DNA from: Bradyrhizobium xenonodulans
GTDB lineage: Bacteria > Pseudomonadota > Alphaproteobacteria > Rhizobiales > Xanthobacteraceae
Length of the DNA stretch: 64,000 nt
Assembly (NCBI RefSeq): GCF_027594865.1
Contig: NZ_CP089391.1
Location: forward strand, 1,766,501-1,830,500
Reading direction: 5' to 3'
A model generated the notes under the pieces. The model had not been told where the DNA came from and searched no databases. It worked only from the letters and a program-made list of their open reading frames with translations. The position numbers and the translations under genes were made by a program. Of this stretch, positions 9,209 through 16,820 are shown piece by piece. Each line of letters begins with the position of its first letter. Position 1 is the stretch's first letter.

Positions 9209-9601
9209 TTACAGCTTTGTCGCGGAGCGCGACAACAGCTTCCATTCGTCGCCCTGCTTCAGCCAGTTCATCAGGATATGAAGGCTGTTTGCCACTTTCT
9301 GTCCGCCGGTTATCATTTCGGCCAGCCAATGGAAGCGCACGATCGCGGCAGGGCCAACGATCTTGATGGTCGGGTCCTTGTACGTAATCGACAGGAACTC
9401 CGTCTTGCCGTCGGTGGCGTTGGCGACGAAGGCCGCCTTGTCCTCGAGGAAGCCGTTGGAGTGGCTGTAGCTCAGATCATCCGCGCACAGCGCGCTGAGT
9501 GCCGTCGGGTCGGCCGCGATCTGGGCGTGACGAAATGCCTCGACGTTTCTTGCCACCGCCTCGTGGTCCGTGATGGCGGCATGATCGCGATTCAGTGTCA
9601 T
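9209..9601 (-). CDS. NTF2-like (SnoaL-like) protein without signal peptide
   Basis: 130 residues from ATG at 9601, preceded on the minus strand by GGAGGA seven bases upstream; this site decides the start over a longer frame from 9631. It is a small cone-shaped NTF2-like protein with DDLSYSHSNGFLEDKAAFV and HWLAEM...HILMNWLKQGDEWKLLSR, resembling DUF4440-type proteins. No catalytic function can be assigned. It is a close paralogue of the protein at 9919-10371, with about two thirds of residues the same by eye, but it lacks the signal peptide: MTLNRDHAAI runs straight into the domain. Confidence 0.8.
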   Translation of the reverse strand: MTLNRDHAAITDHEAVARNVEAFRHAQIAADPTALSALCADDLSYSHSNGFLEDKAAFVANATDGKTEFLSITYKDPTIKIVGPAAIVRFHWLAEMITGGQKVANSLHILMNWLKQGDEWKLLSRSATKL

Positions 9602-9756
9602 CGTATCCTCCGTTCTTGATCTTGCACCCACTGTTGCAGCCGCACTCGATCTTATCGAGCATCAGGTCGCAATACGCTGCATCGCGCCAGGTAGCGCGAT
9701 TCCTCACGTGCGAAGCGTGGTCGGAATTTTTTGCAGCCCTTGATACAGCTGCCTTT

Positions 9757-9908
9757 TCCTTCTCCCCTTGCGGGAGAAGGCGGCGCGAAGCGCCGGATGA
9801 GGGGTATCTGTCCGCAAATTGAATTTCGAAAGATGTGCTCGCTGAGGCAACCCCTCACCCGGCTCGCCGCTACGCGGTGAGCCACCCTCTCCCGCAGGGG
9901 GAGAGGGT
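9757..9908. repeat. Inverted intergenic repeat, family D, between two paralogous genes
   Basis: Fills half of the 317-base gap between the NTF2-like paralogues. The left arm has TCTCCCCTTGCGGGAGAAGG and GCCGGATGAGGGG, the right arm has CCCCTCACCCGGC and CCCTCTCCCGCAGGGGGAGAGGG. Each arm holds its own small hairpin and the arms are roughly complementary to one another. It looks like a dispersed rhizobial palindromic element. Confidence 0.7.
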
Positions 9909-9918
9909 AAGAACGTCA

Positions 9919-10371
9919 TCACAACTTCGTCGCGGCGCGCGAGAGCAGCTTCCAGTCGTCGCCCTGCTTCTGCCAGTTCATCAGGATGTGAAGGTTGGTC
10001 GGCACTTTTTTCCCATCGGCCGCCATCTCCTGTTCCGCCACCCAGTGGAAGCGCACGATCGCGGCGGGGCCGACGACCTTGATGGTCGGGTCCTTGTACT
10101 CGATCGACAGGAATTTGGACTTGCCGTCGGTGGCGTTGGTGACGAAGGTCGCCTTGTCCTCGACCTTGCCGCTGGAATGGCTGTAGCTGAGATCGTCCCA
10201 GCAGAGCGCGCCGAGCGCCTTGGGATCGGCCGCGATCTGGGCGAGGCGGAAGGCCTCGACCTTTTTCGCCACGGCTTCCTCGTCGGCCGAGGCCGCCAGC
10301 GCCGGCGTCGTGAGCGCAAGCGCGGAGAGGGCGAGAGTCGAGAGAGCCAGATCGCGTCGGTTGATCGTCAT
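9919..10371 (-). CDS. NTF2-like protein with Tat-like signal peptide
   Basis: 150 residues from ATG 10371, preceded by an AGGAGGAAACG-type ribosome site on the minus strand. The N-terminus MTINRRDLALSTLALSALAL has a twin-arginine pair before a hydrophobic stretch and an Ala-rich cleavage zone (TTPALAA, about residues 21-27), so it is probably exported, perhaps by Tat. The mature part is an NTF2-like domain nearly the same as its neighbour at 9209-9601, with DDLSYSHSSGKVEDKATFV. Function is unknown. The likeness extends into the upstream DNA, so this is a tandem gene duplication. Confidence 0.82.
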   Translation of the reverse strand: MTINRRDLALSTLALSALALTTPALAASADEEAVAKKVEAFRLAQIAADPKALGALCWDDLSYSHSSGKVEDKATFVTNATDGKSKFLSIEYKDPTIKVVGPAAIVRFHWVAEQEMAADGKKVPTNLHILMNWQKQGDDWKLLSRAATKL

Positions 10372-10525
10372 CGTTTCCTCCTTTTTGATCTTGCGCCGAG
10401 TGTTGCAGCCGGGCGCGACTTTGTCGAGTGTCGCGTGGCGGTCATGCAGGTGCGTCATTGCGTGATTGAGGCTGTATTGATACGTGTTTCGCATTGATGC
10501 GTCGTGCATTCGGGAAAGTACGGAA

Positions 10526-11212
10526 ATGATCAAGGCCAAAGGGCAAGCAATGGGCAGGGCGCTGCTGTTCGACATCGATGGCACGCTCGCCAACACCGAC
10601 CCGCTGCACCTCAAGGCGTTCAACCATGTGCTCGGGCCGCGGGGCCATGTCTTCGATCACGCGCGCTTCTCCAGGGAGTTGCAGGGCTTCGCCAATGCGT
10701 CGATCGGCGAACGCTTTCTGCCCGACGAAACGGTGGCGCGGCGCGCCGCGATCCTGGACGAGAAGGAAGAGGTCTTCCGCACGCTGGTGGCCGGACAGAT
10801 CGAGCCGCTGCCGGGCCTGATGGCGCTGCTCGACCGCGCCGATGGCGCCGGCATTCCCATGGTCGCCGTGACCAACGCGCCGCGTCTCAATGCGGAGCTG
10901 CTGCTTTCGGGCCTCGGCATTACGCATCGCTTCAAGGCGATCGTGATCGGCGACGAACTGCCGCACGGCAAGCCGCATCCGCTGCCCTACCAGGAAGGGC
11001 TGCGCTTCGTCGGCGGCAGCGCGGCGGCTTCGATCGCGTTCGAGGATTCCCGCACCGGCGTGCAATCGGCGACCGCCGCCGGCATTCCAACCATCGGCAT
11101 CCGCACGAGCCTCGGCCACACCGACCTCGTCGGCGCCGGCGCGGCCACCTCCGCCAGCGCGTTCGACGATCCGGAGCTGCTCGCGCATCTGGCCGTCGCA
11201 ATGGCGTGGTGA
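10526..11212 (+). CDS. HAD family hydrolase (phosphoglucomutase-like phosphatase)
   Basis: 228 residues from ATG 10526; an internal ATG at 10550 would also keep all motifs. All four HAD motifs are present: FDIDGTL with the two aspartates at residues 16 and 18, the threonine in AVTNAP, the lysine in HGKPHP and the acidic pair in FEDSRTG. It belongs to subfamily IA with a helical cap, which dephosphorylates small sugar phosphates. It lies 91 bases before glpR on the same strand, which makes a role around glycerol or sugar phosphates possible, such as removing toxic phosphate esters; this is inference only. Confidence 0.85.
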   Translation: MIKAKGQAMGRALLFDIDGTLANTDPLHLKAFNHVLGPRGHVFDHARFSRELQGFANASIGERFLPDETVARRAAILDEKEEVFRTLVAGQIEPLPGLMALLDRADGAGIPMVAVTNAPRLNAELLLSGLGITHRFKAIVIGDELPHGKPHPLPYQEGLRFVGGSAAASIAFEDSRTGVQSATAAGIPTIGIRTSLGHTDLVGAGAATSASAFDDPELLAHLAVAMAW

Positions 11213-11303
11213 GAGGCTTTGTCCGTTAACCGTGATCGGCGCGCGCATTGACCGTAGGCGCGAACCGCCGCACCATGCAGCTTCCTGATTTGAGGCCATC
11301 GCC

Positions 11304-12149
11304 GTGACCGGATTGACCCATCGCCAAGCCGAAATCCTCAACATCGCGCGCGCCTCGGGCCGCGTCATGGTCGAGGAACTGGCGCGCCGCTTCGAGGTCT
11401 CGGCGCAGACCATCCGCAAGGATCTCAACGATCTCTGCGAGCGGAGATCGCTGACCCGCATCCATGGCGGCGCCATCATCGCCTCAGGCGTCGAGAATCT
11501 CGCCTACGAGGCGCGCCGCTTCGTCGCCGCCGACGAGAAGAAGGCGATTGGCGCGGCGGCCGCTTCCCTGATCCCGAACGGCTGCTCGCTCTTCATCAAC
11601 ATCGGCACCACGACGGAGGAGGTCGCGAGCGCGCTGACCTCGCACGAAGACCTCCTCGTCATCACCAACAATCTCAACGTCGCCATGCTGCTCTACCGCC
11701 ATCCCCGCATCGAGGTGGTGGTCGCCGGCGGCACGGTGCGGCGTGCCGACGGCGCCGTGGTCGGCTCGACTGCAACGCAGCTGATCGGCCAGTTCAAGGT
11801 CGATTACGCCATCATCGGTGCGTCCGCGATCGACGAGGAGGGCGCGCTGCTCGACTTCGACTATCGCGAGGTGCAGGTGGCGCAGGCCATCATCGCCAAC
11901 GCCCGCAGCGTCATGCTGGTCGCCGATTCCACCAAGCTCCGCCGCAGCGCACCGGTGCGCATCGCCCACATCACCCAGATCCAGACCTTCGTGACCGACC
12001 AGGAACTGCCCGAGCGCCTCGCCACCATCTGCCACAGCAAGGGGATCGAAGTGATGGCGGCGATGCCGAAGGGGGATGGGGACGACGAGGCTCAAGGCGA
12101 AGCGCAGGACGCCGCGCCCGAGGCAGCACCGGTGGTGCGGCTGCGGTAG
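11304..12149 (+). CDS. glpR: DeoR family regulator of glycerol metabolism
   Basis: 281 residues from GTG 11304. The N-terminal winged helix-turn-helix (about 4-60) has HRQAEILNIARASGRVMVEEL and VSAQTIRKDLNDLCERRSLTRIHGGAI, the DeoR signature. The C-terminal sensor domain has NIGTTTEEVASAL and VVAGGTVRRADGAVVG, which bind a phosphorylated sugar or polyol. Family members with a glp neighbourhood are repressed-state regulators released by glycerol-3-phosphate. The target operon glpD-glpSTPQUV starts at 13099, separated from it only by an oppositely oriented toxin-antitoxin pair, and its promoter has a good operator candidate at 13028-13064. Confidence 0.88.
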   Translation: MTGLTHRQAEILNIARASGRVMVEELARRFEVSAQTIRKDLNDLCERRSLTRIHGGAIIASGVENLAYEARRFVAADEKKAIGAAAASLIPNGCSLFINIGTTTEEVASALTSHEDLLVITNNLNVAMLLYRHPRIEVVVAGGTVRRADGAVVGSTATQLIGQFKVDYAIIGASAIDEEGALLDFDYREVQVAQAIIANARSVMLVADSTKLRRSAPVRIAHITQIQTFVTDQELPERLATICHSKGIEVMAAMPKGDGDDEAQGEAQDAAPEAAPVVRLR

Positions 12150-12153
12150 CGGC

Positions 12154-12570
12154 TTAGACGTTGCCCCACGGATTGAGCAGGGGAACGCCAGTAGGTTCGA
12201 AATCCCCCACATTGCGCGTCACGATCGTCAAGCCGTGAACAAGCGCGGTCGCTGCAAGGAGAGCATCGCGTTCGGCCCGCGGGTTGGGAACATGAAGTTG
12301 CGCACAACGCTGCGCCACGGTCGTATCGATGGGCAGGATTCGGCCTTCAAAGCGCGTCAGAATATGATTGTCGATCCAGTTGCGCAGGACGACGCCTTGC
12401 GCTGCGTCTTTGCGCTCAATCAGGCGTGCGCCAAGTTCGATCTCGAGGATCGAGATTGCGGATATGAAGAAACTCGCCGCGGGAATTGCATTGGCCCAGG
12501 TAACGACGTTGCGGTGAGCCTTATCAGGTCGCCTCAGCTCGGAAATGACGTTGGTGTCCAACAGAAACAT
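12154..12570 (-). CDS. vapC: PIN-domain toxin, VapC/FitB type
   Basis: 138 residues. The PIN-domain acidic residues are visible: Asp5 in MFLLDTNVISELRRP, Glu43 in ISILEIELGARL, Asp102 in RDALLAATAL and Asp123 in TRNVGDFEPTG. Such proteins are magnesium-dependent RNases that cut tRNA or rRNA when freed from their antitoxin. The ATG overlaps the stop of the upstream antitoxin gene by one base, so the two are translationally coupled. The pair lies antisense between glpR and glpD. All catalytic acids are kept, so it is probably functional. It ends only four bases after the convergent glpR gene. Confidence 0.9.
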   Translation of the reverse strand: MFLLDTNVISELRRPDKAHRNVVTWANAIPAASFFISAISILEIELGARLIERKDAAQGVVLRNWIDNHILTRFEGRILPIDTTVAQRCAQLHVPNPRAERDALLAATALVHGLTIVTRNVGDFEPTGVPLLNPWGNV

Positions 12571-12821
12571 CAGTCGAGATCGGTAGCCTTGAAGATTCCG
12601 TCGGCCATTCGCGGCGGATCAAAATCAAAGTCCGCGTCCGCCTGCGCCAGAGCTTCGGCAAGGCTCATGTGCCCGCCGGTCAGGCGCAGATAATCTTCGA
12701 TCGTCAGCAGCACATGGGCCGGGCGGCCACGATCCGTAATAAAGACGGGTCCCTGCGCCGCCGCTTTCTTTGCGCCGCCGGTATCCTGATTGAATTCTCG
12801 GCTGGTGAGAGTGGTCACCAT
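12570..12821 (-). CDS. Antitoxin, Phd/YefM type
   Basis: 83 residues starting at ATG 12821 (MVTTLTSREFNQDTGGAKKA); a longer frame to 12881 has a poor N-terminus. The N-terminal half follows the Phd/YefM pattern with VFITDRGRPAHVLLTIEDYLRL, the DNA-binding part that represses its own promoter. The C-terminal acidic part (ADADFDFDPPRM) should wrap around and block the toxin's active site. It precedes the PIN-domain toxin and overlaps it by one base, a standard antitoxin-first operon. Confidence 0.87.
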   Translation of the reverse strand: MVTTLTSREFNQDTGGAKKAAAQGPVFITDRGRPAHVLLTIEDYLRLTGGHMSLAEALAQADADFDFDPPRMADGIFKATDLD

Positions 12822-13027
12822 GGTTTTGCGCCTCCTGGCCGTCCGGCGGTAAATTATATGTAGGCATGTTGCTACATTCAAGTCCGCGGAGCCATTTGCC
12901 GATGCCGTGCGTGGCTCAATCGAGCCCTAGCTCCTAAGCCTGCCCCCACCCTCACTGCCGTTTTTTCAATCGTATTGCCTGCGGAAAAAGTTCCTCTTTC
13001 ACTTCCTTTCGCCTCTCTTTCATCTTG

Positions 13028-13064
13028 CTTTCGTTTTTCGGTGTGATCTAATCAAAAACGAAAG
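13028..13064. promoter_or_regulatory. Candidate GlpR operator upstream of glpD
   Basis: An exact inverted repeat, CTTTCGTTTTT at 13028-13038 and AAAAACGAAAG at 13054-13064, separated by 15 bases, lies 35 bases before the glpD start. Several further CTTTC motifs run through 12996-13033. DeoR-family GlpR proteins in alphaproteobacteria are known to favour TTTCGTT-type repeats, and glpR is the closest regulator. Binding has not been shown. Confidence 0.65.
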
Positions 13065-13098
13065 TCGTCGCTCGAAGGAACGAGCGAGTCGCCGGGGG

Positions 13099-14649
13099 AT
13101 GCGTCTGTTGGAGCGTATTTTCGACCTCGCCATCATTGGAGGCGGTGTTAACGGCTGCGGCATCGCGCGCGACGCGGTGGGCCGCGGCAACACGGTTTTC
13201 CTGTGCGAAATGAACGATCTGGCGAGCGGGACGTCGTCCTGGTCGACCAAGCTGGTGCATGGCGGCCTGCGCTATCTCGAATATTACGAGTTTCGCCTGG
13301 TGCGCGAGGCGCTGATCGAGCGTGAGATCCTCTGGGGTATCGCGCCCCACATCATCCGTCCCTTGCGTTTCGTTTTGCCGCATCACGCCGGCCTGCGCCC
13401 GGCCTGGCTGCTGCGCCTCGGCCTCTTCCTTTATGATCACATCGGCGGCCGTCATCTGCTGCCGGCGACCCGCTCGGTCGATCTTGGGCGTGACGAGGTC
13501 GGCAAGCCGCTGATCCCGAACCGCTATGCCCGCGCGTTCGAATATTCCGACTGCTTCGTCGATGACGCCCGCCTCGTCGTGCTCAATGCGCGCGATGCCG
13601 CCGACAAGGGCGCCGAGATCCGCACCCGCACCCGGGCAACCGATATCAAGCAGTCCGATGGCATCTGGACCGTCAGCATGCTCAACACGCTGACCGGCGA
13701 GCGTTCGCAGATCCAGGCGAAGGCGCTGGTCAATGCCGGCGGGCCCTGGGTCGAGGACGTGCTTGGCCGCGGCGCCGGCGTCAACGCGAAAGCCAAGGTG
13801 CGCCTGGTGCAGGGCTCGCACATCGTGGTCAGGAAGCTGTACGATCACGACCGCGCCTACATGTTCCAGAACGCCGACGGCCGCATCATCTTCGTGATCC
13901 CGTACCAGGACGATTTCACGCTGATCGGCACCACCGATCGCGACTATGACGGCGATCCCGCCAAGGTGAAGGCGACGGCCGAGGAGATCCAGTATCTCTG
14001 CACGGCTGCGAGCGAGTATCTGGCCAAGCCGGTGACGCCGAAGGACGTGGTCTGGACCTATTCCGGGGTGCGACCGCTGTATGACGACGGTGCCAGCGAA
14101 GCCAAGGCTGCGACCCGCGACTACGTGTTCGAGCTCGACACACCCGGCGGCGTGCCACTGCTGTCGATCTATGGCGGCAAGATCACGACCTATCGCCGGC
14201 TCGCCGAAGAGGCGCTGGAACGGCTCGCGCCCTATCTTCGCAGTGCGAAAGCACGCGAAGGCTGGACCGGCAAATGGCCGCTGCCGGGCGGCGACATGGG
14301 GGTGTCCGACGTCGACGGCCTGATCGCCGAGCTCCAGCGCGGCTATCCCTTCCTCAGCCATGAGCACGCCCGGCGTCTCGCGCGCGCCTACGGCACCCGC
14401 GCTTCGAAACTGCTCGGCGATGCGAAATCGGCCGCTGACATGGGCCAAGCCTTCGGCGCGACGCTAACCGAGCGCGAGGTCCGCTATCTCATGGCCCATG
14501 AATGGGCCGTCACCGCCGAGGACGTCGTCTGGCGCCGTTCCAAGCTCGGCCTGCGACTATCTGCCGATGAGATCTCTGCATTGAACGACTGGATTGCAAC
14601 CCACGCTGTGCCGCAAAGTCCCCTGCTGGAAGCGGGAGGACGCTCATGA
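13099..14649 (+). CDS. glpD: Aerobic glycerol-3-phosphate dehydrogenase
   Basis: 516 residues. The N-terminal FAD-binding motif is LAIIGGGVNGCGIARDAVGRG (residues about 9-29, with G-x-G-x-x-G), followed by the FAD-dependent oxidoreductase domain and the GlpD C-terminal helical domain (about 390-510). Typical family segments include STKLVHGGLRYLEYYEF and GTTDRDYDGDP. It oxidises glycerol-3-phosphate to dihydroxyacetone phosphate at the inner membrane and passes electrons to quinone. It leads the operon glpD-glpSTPQUV; glpS starts inside its stop codon. The candidate GlpR operator lies just upstream. No glycerol kinase gene is in this operon. Confidence 0.95.
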   Translation: MRLLERIFDLAIIGGGVNGCGIARDAVGRGNTVFLCEMNDLASGTSSWSTKLVHGGLRYLEYYEFRLVREALIEREILWGIAPHIIRPLRFVLPHHAGLRPAWLLRLGLFLYDHIGGRHLLPATRSVDLGRDEVGKPLIPNRYARAFEYSDCFVDDARLVVLNARDAADKGAEIRTRTRATDIKQSDGIWTVSMLNTLTGERSQIQAKALVNAGGPWVEDVLGRGAGVNAKAKVRLVQGSHIVVRKLYDHDRAYMFQNADGRIIFVIPYQDDFTLIGTTDRDYDGDPAKVKATAEEIQYLCTAASEYLAKPVTPKDVVWTYSGVRPLYDDGASEAKAATRDYVFELDTPGGVPLLSIYGGKITTYRRLAEEALERLAPYLRSAKAREGWTGKWPLPGGDMGVSDVDGLIAELQRGYPFLSHEHARRLARAYGTRASKLLGDAKSAADMGQAFGATLTEREVRYLMAHEWAVTAEDVVWRRSKLGLRLSADEISALNDWIATHAVPQSPLLEAGGRS

Positions 14650-15722
14650 GCGTGACACTCGACCACGTAACCCGGACCGTCGAAGGTATCGAGCATATCC
14701 GCGACGTCTCGCTGACGCTCGAGAGCGGTACGCTCAACGTGCTGCTCGGGCCGACGCTGTCAGGCAAGACTTCGATCATGCGGTTGCTCGCCGGCCTCGA
14801 TAAGCCGACCACGGGCAAGGTGCTGGTCAATGGCAAGGACGTCACTGGCGCCGACGTGCGCCAGCGTTCGGTCGCCATGGTCTATCAGCAGTTCATCAAT
14901 TACCCCTCGCTCACGGTCTTCGAGAACATCGCCTCGCCCCTGCGCGTGCAGGGCAAGCCGCGCGATGAGATCGAGGCGCGCGTGGCGGAGGCGGCAAAGC
15001 TGCTCAGGCTCGAGCCGTTCCTCAAGCGCACGCCGCTCCAACTCTCCGGCGGCCAGCAGCAGCGCACCGCGATCGCGCGCGCGCTGGTCAAGGGCGCCGA
15101 CCTGGTGCTGCTCGACGAGCCGCTCGCCAATCTCGACTACAAGCTCCGCGAGGAGCTGCGCGCCGAATTGCCGCGCATCTTCGAGGCCTCCGGCGCGATC
15201 TTCGTCTATGCCACCACCGAGCCGACCGAGGCGCTTTTGCTCGGCGGCAACACGGTCTGCATGTGGGAAGGGCAGGCGCTCCAGATCGGCGAGACCGCCA
15301 ACGTCTATCGTCGTCCGCAGACGCTGCGCGTCGCGCAAGTTTTCTCCGATCCGCCGCTCAATCTCGTCGGTATCGAGAAGAAGAACGGTTCCGTGCAATA
15401 TGCCGGCGGCGCGGCATCGCCGGCCTCGGGCCTCTATTCGTCGCTCGCCGACGGCGCCTATCGCGTCGGCTTTCGCGCGCATCAGCTCGGGCTCGCCAAT
15501 GGCGAGGCCGACCGCCATGCCTTTCATGCCACAGTGACGGTGACCGAGATCACCGGTTCGGAGAGTTTCGTGCACCTGACCCGCGACGGTTCGAACTGGG
15601 TGGCGGTGCTGCACGGCGTGCACGAGTTCGAGCCCGGCCAGACGCTCGATGCCGTGCTCGATCCCAATGATGTCTTTGTCTTCGATGCGGCCGACCGTCT
15701 GGTCGCCGCGCCGAGTTCTTGA
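14646..15722 (+). CDS. glpS: Glycerol ABC importer ATPase, GlpS-like, lacking the switch histidine
   Basis: 358 residues, overlapping glpD by four bases. MalK-type: Walker A GPTLSGKTS (35-43), Q-loop in MVYQQF, intact signature LSGGQ (133-137), Walker B LVLLDEP and a C-terminal TOBE-like regulatory domain. The H-loop, normally VTHDQ, reads ATTEP, so residue 191 is threonine (codon at 15216-15218) where histidine is expected. It powers import with GlpT, which has the opposite defect, and with permeases GlpP and GlpQ. By likeness of the whole operon to rhizobial glpSTPQUV the substrate is probably glycerol. Confidence 0.9.
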   Translation: MSVTLDHVTRTVEGIEHIRDVSLTLESGTLNVLLGPTLSGKTSIMRLLAGLDKPTTGKVLVNGKDVTGADVRQRSVAMVYQQFINYPSLTVFENIASPLRVQGKPRDEIEARVAEAAKLLRLEPFLKRTPLQLSGGQQQRTAIARALVKGADLVLLDEPLANLDYKLREELRAELPRIFEASGAIFVYATTEPTEALLLGGNTVCMWEGQALQIGETANVYRRPQTLRVAQVFSDPPLNLVGIEKKNGSVQYAGGAASPASGLYSSLADGAYRVGFRAHQLGLANGEADRHAFHATVTVTEITGSESFVHLTRDGSNWVAVLHGVHEFEPGQTLDAVLDPNDVFVFDAADRLVAAPSS

Positions 15723-15734
15723 GGGAGATGCGCC

Positions 15735-16820
15735 ATGGCCCGCATTGACCTCGTCGACCTCGCCCATTCCTACGGCGGCAATGACGCGCCGCAGGACAGC
15801 TTTGCGCTGAAGCCCGTCACCATGACCTGGCGGCAGGGCGGCGCCTATGCGCTGCTCGGCCCGTCCGGCTGCGGCAAGACCACGCTGCTCAACGTGATCT
15901 CCGGTATCATCACGCCGTCGCGGGGGAAAATCCAGTTCGACGGGGTCGACATCACGCCGCTGTCAACCCAGAAGCGCAACATCGCCCAGGTGTTCCAGTT
16001 TCCGGTGATCTACGACACCATGACGGTGGGGGAAAATCTGGCGTTTCCGCTGAAGAACCGCGGCGTGCCGAAGGCCGAGATCGACAAGCGTGTCGCCGAG
16101 ATCGGCCGCCTGCTCGATCTCGAACCCTATCTGAATCGCAAGGCGACGCGGCTCACGGCGGACGCCAAGCAGAAGATCTCGCTCGGCCGCGGCCTGGTCC
16201 GCTCCGACGTTGCCGCCGTGCTGTTCGACGAGCCGCTCACCGTGATCGATCCCGAGCTGAAATGGCAGCTCCGCTCGAAGCTGAAGGCGCTGCATCGCGA
16301 GCTCGACCTCACGATGATCTACGTCACCCACGACCAGACCGAGGCGCTGACCTTCGCCGACACCGTCGTGGTCATGCATGACGGCCGCGTGGTGCAGAGC
16401 GGCACGCCGGCCGAGCTGTTCGACAAGCCCGCGCACACCTTCGTCGGTTACTTCATCGGCTCGCCCGGCATGAACATCCTGCCGGCGGAGGTGAGGGGAC
16501 GCGAGGCCAGGGTCGACGGCCACGTCATCGCGCTCGACCGCGGTTACGACAATCTGCCGGCGAACGCGAAGATCGAGATCGGCGTGCGTCCGGAATTCGT
16601 CGAGGCGGTCGCGCCCGCGCCCGGCCTGCTCACCGCCAAGATCGAGCGCATCGACGATCTCGGCCGCATCCGCTTCGCGCGCGTGCGCATCGGTGAGGCC
16701 AAGATCGCGGCGCGTGCACCGGCGGGCTTCACCAGCTCCGACGGGACCGCCGGGCTGAAATTCGATCCGTCGCACGTCCACGTCTATGCCGACAGCCTTC
16801 TGGTGGAGGGAGCCGCCTGA
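15735..16820 (+). CDS. glpT: Glycerol ABC importer ATPase, GlpT-like, with degenerate signature motif
   Basis: 361 residues. Walker A is the classic GPSGCGKTT (42-50), Walker B is VLFDEP, and the H-loop VTHDQ is intact with His199 (codon 16329-16331). The ABC signature is not: where relatives have LSGGQ there is LTADA (140-144), followed by KQKISLGRGL, and the D-loop reads LTVID. A C-terminal TOBE-like domain follows. It should form a heterodimer with GlpS, giving one complete ATP site (GlpT Walker motifs and histidine with GlpS signature) and one degenerate site. Twelve bases separate the two genes, and glpP overlaps its stop by one base. Confidence 0.9.
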   Translation: MARIDLVDLAHSYGGNDAPQDSFALKPVTMTWRQGGAYALLGPSGCGKTTLLNVISGIITPSRGKIQFDGVDITPLSTQKRNIAQVFQFPVIYDTMTVGENLAFPLKNRGVPKAEIDKRVAEIGRLLDLEPYLNRKATRLTADAKQKISLGRGLVRSDVAAVLFDEPLTVIDPELKWQLRSKLKALHRELDLTMIYVTHDQTEALTFADTVVVMHDGRVVQSGTPAELFDKPAHTFVGYFIGSPGMNILPAEVRGREARVDGHVIALDRGYDNLPANAKIEIGVRPEFVEAVAPAPGLLTAKIERIDDLGRIRFARVRIGEAKIAARAPAGFTSSDGTAGLKFDPSHVHVYADSLLVEGAA

